The notes under the pieces are model-generated. The model was not told where the DNA came from and made no database searches. It saw only the letters and a list, made by a program, of their open reading frames with translations. The translations under genes and the position numbers were made by a program. A stretch of DNA of 51,031 nt. It comes from Cellulomonas sp. PhB143. GTDB taxonomy: Bacteria > Actinomycetota > Actinomycetes > Actinomycetales > Cellulomonadaceae. The DNA lies in NCBI RefSeq assembly GCF_003752595.1, contig NZ_RKIJ01000004.1, positions 1-51,031 on the forward strand, given 5' to 3'. Shown piece after piece: positions 42,489-51,031 of the stretch. Position 1 is the stretch's first letter; each line of letters opens with the position of its first letter.

Positions 42489-44438
42489 TCAGGCGTCGAC
42501 GCCGAGCGCCGCGAGGACGTCGCGAGTGAGGTCCGCGGCCGTCAGCCGCAGCTCGTCGCGCACCTGCGCGACCGTCGCGTGGTCCAGGAAGCGCGTCGGC
42601 AGCCCCGCGTGCACGAACCGCGTGCGATGCCCCGCCTCGGCAGCACGCTGGGCCACGAGGGCGCCGACGCCGCCGTCGACCACGCCGTCCTCCACCGTGA
42701 GCACGAGATCGTGCTGCCCGGCGAGCTTGACCAGCGCGTCCGGCACCGGGAGCACCCAGGTGGGCGCCGCCACCGTGACCGCCAGCCCGTGGGCCGCGAG
42801 CGCCTCGCCCGCCTCGAGCGCTGTCCCCGCCGTCGACCCCACCCCGACGAGCAGTACCCGCGGACCGTCCGCAGCGACGCTCCCCTCCCCGCTGCCCGCC
42901 TCGCCACCCGGGCGCGCGAGCACGTCGACGCCGTCGAGCGAGTCGATCGCGGGCAGCGTGCCCGCGAGCGCGCCCTTCGGGTAGCGGACCACCGTCGGCC
43001 CGTCGTCGACGTCGACGGCGGCGCGCAGGGCGGCGCGCAGGCTCGCCTCGTCGCGCGGCGCCGCGAGGCGCAGCCCCGGCACGACCCGCAGCACCGCCAT
43101 GTCCCACATGCCGTTGTGGCTCGGCCCGTCGTCACCGGTGATCCCCGCCCGGTCGAGCACGAACGTGACTCCGGCACGGTGCAGCGCGACGTCCATCAGG
43201 ACCTGGTCGAAAGCCCGGTTCAGGAACGTCGCGTACACCGCCACGACGGGGTGCAGGCCGGCGAACGCCATCCCGGCGGCCGACGTCGCGGCGTGCTGCT
43301 CCGCGATCCCGACATCGAACGTCCGTTCCGGGAACGCCTCGGCGAAGGGGGCGAGGCCCACGGGGTGCAGCATCGCGGCGGTGACGGCGACGACGTCGGG
43401 CCGGTCGTGACCGATCCGCACGATCTCGTCGGCGAAGACCGAGGTCCAGCCGAACCGCGACGGCGCGACCGGCAGACCCGTCTCGGGGTGGATCCGCCCG
43501 ACCGCGTGGAACCGGTCCGCGACGTCCTGCTCCGCGGGGCTGTAGCCGCGGCCCTTCTCGGTGATCGCGTGCACGATCACGGGCGCCCCGAACGCGCGCG
43601 CGCCCCGCAGCGCCCGTTCCATCGCCTGCTCGTCGTGCCCGTCGACCGGCCCGATGTACTTGAGGCCCAGGTCCTCGAAGAGCCCCTGCGGCGCCACCAC
43701 GTCCTTGATGCCCTTCTTCAGCCCGTGCAGCGCGTCGTAGGCGAACCGGCCCGGCGGCCCGGAGCGGTGCAGCGCCCGCTTGCCCCAGCCGAGGAACGCC
43801 TCGTACCCCTGCGTCGTGCGCAGCGTCGACAGGTGGTGCGCCATGCCGCCGATCGTGGGCGAGTACGAGCGCCCGTTGTCGTTGACCACGATCACCAGGC
43901 GGCGGTCCTGGGACTCGGCGACGTTGTTCAGCGCCTCCCAGGCCATGCCGCCGGTGAGGGCCCCGTCGCCGACGACGGCCACCACGTGCCGGTCCGCCAG
44001 CCCCCGCACGGCGTTGGCCTTGGCGATCCCGTCCGCCCAGCTCAGCGCGGTGGACGCGTGGGAGTTCTCGACGACGTCGTGCTCCGACTCCGCCCGGCTC
44101 GGGTATCCCGAGAGACCGCCCTGGCGGCGCAGCGAAGAGAAGTCCTGGCGGCCGGTGAGCAGCTTGTGCACGTACGCCTGGTGGCCCGTGTCGAAGACGA
44201 CGGTGTCCCGGGGCGAGTCGAACACGCGGTGCACCGCGATGGTCAGCTCGACGACGCCGAGGTTCGGCCCGAGGTGCCCCCCGGTGCGCGAGACCGCGTC
44301 GACGAGGAACTCGCGGACCTCGGCGGCCAGGCGCTGCGTCTGCGCGACGCTCAGGCGGCGCAGCTCGGCCGGGGACGTGACCCGGCGCAGCAGCGGACCG
44401 GGGTGAGGACCGGGCCGCTCGGAGGGTGTCGACGGCAT
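42489..44438 (-). CDS. dxs: 1-deoxy-D-xylulose-5-phosphate synthase
   Basis: Thiamine-diphosphate enzyme of 649 aa, first step of the MEP isoprenoid pathway (pyruvate plus glyceraldehyde 3-phosphate). Blocks: [32 protein letters not shown], the ThDP/Mg motif [33 protein letters not shown], transketolase domain with [18 protein letters not shown], and [22 protein letters not shown] lies 6 nt before the ATG at 44438. Divergent from guaB1 with 69 bp between starts. Length normal. Confidence 0.96.
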   Translation of the reverse strand: MPSTPSERPGPHPGPLLRRVTSPAELRRLSVAQTQRLAAEVREFLVDAVSRTGGHLGPNLGVVELTIAVHRVFDSPRDTVVFDTGHQAYVHKLLTGRQDFSSLRRQGGLSGYPSRAESEHDVVENSHASTALSWADGIAKANAVRGLADRHVVAVVGDGALTGGMAWEALNNVAESQDRRLVIVVNDNGRSYSPTIGGMAHHLSTLRTTQGYEAFLGWGKRALHRSGPPGRFAYDALHGLKKGIKDVVAPQGLFEDLGLKYIGPVDGHDEQAMERALRGARAFGAPVIVHAITEKGRGYSPAEQDVADRFHAVGRIHPETGLPVAPSRFGWTSVFADEIVRIGHDRPDVVAVTAAMLHPVGLAPFAEAFPERTFDVGIAEQHAATSAAGMAFAGLHPVVAVYATFLNRAFDQVLMDVALHRAGVTFVLDRAGITGDDGPSHNGMWDMAVLRVVPGLRLAAPRDEASLRAALRAAVDVDDGPTVVRYPKGALAGTLPAIDSLDGVDVLARPGGEAGSGEGSVAADGPRVLLVGVGSTAGTALEAGEALAAHGLAVTVAAPTWVLPVPDALVKLAGQHDLVLTVEDGVVDGGVGALVAQRAAEAGHRTRFVHAGLPTRFLDHATVAQVRDELRLTAADLTRDVLAALGVDA

Positions 44439-44471
44439 CGGTGCTCCTCGTGATCGGTCCGCCCACGATAG

Positions 44472-46708
<2,237 letters not shown>

Positions 46709-46798
46709 CCGGAGCGTGCGTGCGCCGACGGTGACGCCCCTCCCACCGACGGCGACGTTCCACGGCACGAAAGGGCCCCGCGGAGGCGCATTTCGTCG

Positions 46799-46853
46799 CC
46801 CTCGGCGGAGGGCGCGTCACCCTCGGCGGAGGGCGCGTCACCGTCGGCGAGCG
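46799..46853. repeat. 21-bp tandem repeat, about 2.6 copies
   Basis: The 21-bp unit CCCTCGGCGGAGGGCGCGTCA occupies 46799-46819 and 46820-46840, followed by a degenerate partial copy to about 46853. Each unit contains the small inverted repeat CCCTC/GAGGG. It sits between the nudix and kinase genes; the rest of that 180-bp gap shows only a weak hairpin (ACGAAA/TTTCGT, about 46767-46796). Confidence 0.7.
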
Positions 46854-46888
46854 GGGTGGGCGCGGCGCACCTGTGGCACAGTGACGCG

Positions 46889-47800
46889 GTGGCCGACGCA
46901 CCCGCCGCCGAGGTCGACGTCACCGTCGGGCTCGTGCGCTCCCTCCTCCGGGCCCAGCACCCCGATCTCGCCGCCCTGCCCCTGAGCCTCGTCGCGAACG
47001 GCTGGGACAACGCCGTCCTGCGCCTGGGCGAGGACCTGGCCGTCCGCGCGCCCCGCCGTGCGGCCGCCGCCCGTCTCGTCCGGCACGAGCAGGAATGGCT
47101 CCCCCGTATCGCGCCGACGCTGCCCGTCGCGGTCCCCGTACCCGTGCGCGCGGGGCGCCCGACGACGTCGTACCCCTGGGCGTGGAGCGTGGTCCCCTGG
47201 TTCGAGGGCGTCGACGCGATCGACGTCCCGCGCGCGGGGCGCGGGCCGGCCGCCCCGGCGCTGGCGGCCTTCGTGGGCGCGCTGCACCGACCCGCGCCGC
47301 GCGACGCCCCGCACAACCCGGTGCGCGGCGTACCGCTCCTCGCCCGCGACGCGGTGGTGCGCGAGCGCATCGCGTCGGGCCTGGTGCCCGACGCCGCCCG
47401 GACGGCGTCCCTGTGGTCGAGGCTCGTGGCGGTGCCCCCGTGGGCGGGGCCGCCCGTGTGGCTGCACGGCGACCTGCACCCCGGCAACCTCCTGCTCGCG
47501 CCACCGGGCGCGCCGCCCCGGCCGGACGGCCCCCTGCGCGCCGTCGTCGACTTCGGCGACCTGACCGCGGGCGACCCGGCGACGGACCTGGCGACGGCCT
47601 GGCTGACGTTCGACGACGACGCCCGGGCCACGTTCCGCGCGGCCGTCACCGTCGCGTGCGGGACGGACGACGACACCTGGGCGCGGGCGCGCGGCTGGGC
47701 CCTGTGCCTGGGCACCGCGCTCGTCGCGCACTCCGACGACAGCCCGCGGTACGCGGAGCTCGGCGCCTCGACCCTGCGCGCCGTCCTGGCGTCCGCGTAG
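46889..47800 (+). CDS. Aminoglycoside phosphotransferase-family kinase
   Basis: Protein-kinase-like small-molecule phosphotransferase of 303 aa. The catalytic loop is WLHGDLHPGNLL (Asp base, Asn metal ligand) and the metal motif VVDFGDLTAGDPATDLA. The N-lobe shows NGWDNAVLRLGEDLAVRAPRR. It matches the AGK/Fub7-like hydrolase-kinase group in which homoserine, hygromycin or other substrates occur; a true resistance role should not be assumed. CACAGT lies 6 nt before the GTG at 46889, so I prefer that start to an ATG 33 nt upstream. Confidence 0.87.
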   Translation: MADAPAAEVDVTVGLVRSLLRAQHPDLAALPLSLVANGWDNAVLRLGEDLAVRAPRRAAAARLVRHEQEWLPRIAPTLPVAVPVPVRAGRPTTSYPWAWSVVPWFEGVDAIDVPRAGRGPAAPALAAFVGALHRPAPRDAPHNPVRGVPLLARDAVVRERIASGLVPDAARTASLWSRLVAVPPWAGPPVWLHGDLHPGNLLLAPPGAPPRPDGPLRAVVDFGDLTAGDPATDLATAWLTFDDDARATFRAAVTVACGTDDDTWARARGWALCLGTALVAHSDDSPRYAELGASTLRAVLASA

Positions 47801-47808
47801 CCCCCACG

Positions 47809-47852
47809 CACGACGCCGGGCGCCCACCCCGGAGGGTGAGCGCCCGGCGTCG
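47809..47852. terminator. Bidirectional terminator between kinase and acnA
   Basis: A 14-bp perfect outer stem (47809-47822 with 47839-47852) with an inner CACCC/GGGTG pairing lies between the two convergent genes, 8 bp after the kinase stop and 14 bp before the acnA stop. Confidence 0.75.
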
Positions 47853-47866
47853 TCGTGCCGCTGGGG

Positions 47867-50638
<2,772 letters not shown>

Positions 50639-50817
50639 GGTGTCTCCTTCACTCCTGCCAGGTGGCGGCCGGGCGGGTGCCGGCGGCCTGCGGATCTGCG
50701 GCGGGGCCGTGCTGCGCGGGACGCGGGCGCGGGCTGCCGTCGTGGACGCTGCGGGGGCGGGCCGGGCGGCTCCCCGGTGCTGGCGGGCGCCGCGGGCACG
50801 TTCCTCGCGATACCCCG

Positions 50818-50853
50818 AGCATACCCCATATATCTTGACGTCAAGATATATGG
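50818..50853 (-). promoter_or_regulatory. acnA promoter with 28-bp palindromic operator
   Basis: A perfect 28-bp palindrome (50826-50853) centred on TTGACGTCAA, with AT-rich flanks (ATATAT), is a striking island in this GC-rich sequence. Read on the minus strand, its TTGACG (50844-50839) serves as a -35 and TATGCT (50823-50818) as a -10, about 15 bp apart. A dimeric repressor bound there would block the polymerase. The regulator is not encoded in the window. Between this site and acnA (50639-50817) I see only GC-rich leader. With the next two entries this accounts for the 305-bp interval 50639-50943. Confidence 0.65.
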
Positions 50854-50903
50854 AAGGCTTGCCTCACCATCTCGCAGCGGCGGCCCGCTCGCCGCGCCGC
50901 GTC

Positions 50904-50930
50904 CGCCGAGACGTCACATTCGGCCCCTGG
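50904..50930. repeat. Half copy of the 42398 palindromic element
   Basis: CGCCGAGACGTC followed by ACATTCGGCCCCTGG matches the left arm of the 42398 hairpin at 23 of 27 positions, but the right arm is absent. The sequence immediately beyond leads into the IS30-like transposase stop. It may be a palindrome truncated by the insertion sequence, or part of the element's end. Confidence 0.5.
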
Positions 50931-50943
50931 AACGGCGGCGGTC

Positions 50944-51031
50944 TCAGGCGGTGAGTGCAACACCTCGTAGTAGTTCGTCGAGTTTCTCTGCCGGGGTGTA
51001 GAAGTTCAAGGTCTTGCGGGCCCGCTGGTTC
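50944..51031 (-). CDS. IS30-like transposase, C-terminal fragment (cut by window edge)
   Basis: The last 28 codons of a minus-strand gene read NQRARKTLNFYTPAEKLDEL and end LRGVALTA-stop. The N-R-x-R-K-T-L-x-F-x-T-P-A-E block is the C-terminal end of IS30-family DDE transposases. Codon use (TTG, CTA, CTA, CGA, AAA) differs from the neighbouring genes, as expected for a mobile element. The rest lies outside the window, so intactness cannot be judged. Confidence 0.8.
   Translation of the reverse strand, partial: NQRARKTLNFYTPAEKLDELLRGVALTA

Noticed and set aside
46799-46853. CRISPR array
   Set aside because: The repeats are directly adjacent with no spacers and only 2-3 copies; it is a tandem repeat. 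No cas genes are present anywhere in the window.
46889-47800. Aminoglycoside resistance determinant
   Set aside because: Only the general APH kinase motifs are present; the gene has native composition and housekeeping neighbours, so a resistance call is unsupported.
50639-50817. Riboswitch in the acnA leader
   Set aside because: The leader is long but GC-rich without recognisable conserved cores; no riboswitch class could be matched.

Overview
The window is very GC-rich DNA from a high-GC Gram-positive (actinobacterial) chromosome. Gene content points to the Micrococcales, probably a Cellulosimicrobium/Cellulomonas-like member of the Promicromonosporaceae or Cellulomonadaceae; this is inferred from protein content, not from a 16S gene. 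Pointers are the DUF3000-RNase D-(FemAB)-dxs-acnA neighbourhood, a GuaB1-type GMP reductase, TreY/TreZ/GlgX trehalose synthesis and a D-aspartate ligase/racemase pair. The left edge (about 1-150) is homopolymer noise typical of a contig end. The right edge cuts into an IS30-like transposase.

Layout. 173-3742 (minus): urate catabolism, uraD-uraH-pucL plus an NCS2 urate/xanthine permease. 3893-4366 (minus): a PrxQ/BCP peroxiredoxin, a plausible partner for the peroxide made by uricase. 4517-5680: N5-(carboxyethyl)ornithine synthase-like dehydrogenase. 5707-11316: jetA-jetB-jetC, a MukF/MukE/MukB-like SMC complex of the Wadjet/MksBEF type, with no jetD nuclease gene beside it. 11341-12068: DUF2510 protein, a start-less coding remnant, a strong hairpin and tRNA-Val(CAC). 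12146-14174 (minus): pabB and pabC-like aminotransferase (p-aminobenzoate/folate). 14347-14649: tRNA-Gly(GCC), tRNA-Cys(GCA), tRNA-Val(GAC). 14710-20576: alpha/beta hydrolase, dinB, hrpB and small conserved or unknown proteins. 20739-28209: glgX-treY-treZ-ppk2, converting glycogen/maltodextrin to trehalose, plus polyphosphate-dependent nucleotide phosphorylation. 28222-30567: zapE, an SDR-like protein and an unknown protein.

30608-33962 (minus): gnd, D-aspartate ligase-like ATP-grasp enzyme and aspartate racemase in one tightly coupled unit, followed by 34130-37092 DUF3000, RNase D and a FemAB-type aminoacyltransferase. Together the ligase, racemase and FemAB protein suggest peptidoglycan cross-bridge synthesis. 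37270-40745: fadA-fadB fatty acid beta-oxidation pair. 40910-42390: PPOX-fold protein and membrane-anchored alpha/beta hydrolase. 42489-47800: dxs, divergent guaB1-nudix, and an APH-family kinase. 47867-50638 (minus): aconitase acnA, behind a 28-bp perfect palindrome that overlaps its predicted -35 element.

A recurring property is that about seventeen genes have a (T/C)AnnnT hexamer 6-8 nt before an ATG/GTG and no Shine-Dalgarno sequence, the signature of leaderless transcripts. Genes inside operons, by contrast, mostly start by ATGA/GTGA overlap or carry clear GGAG ribosome binding sites.
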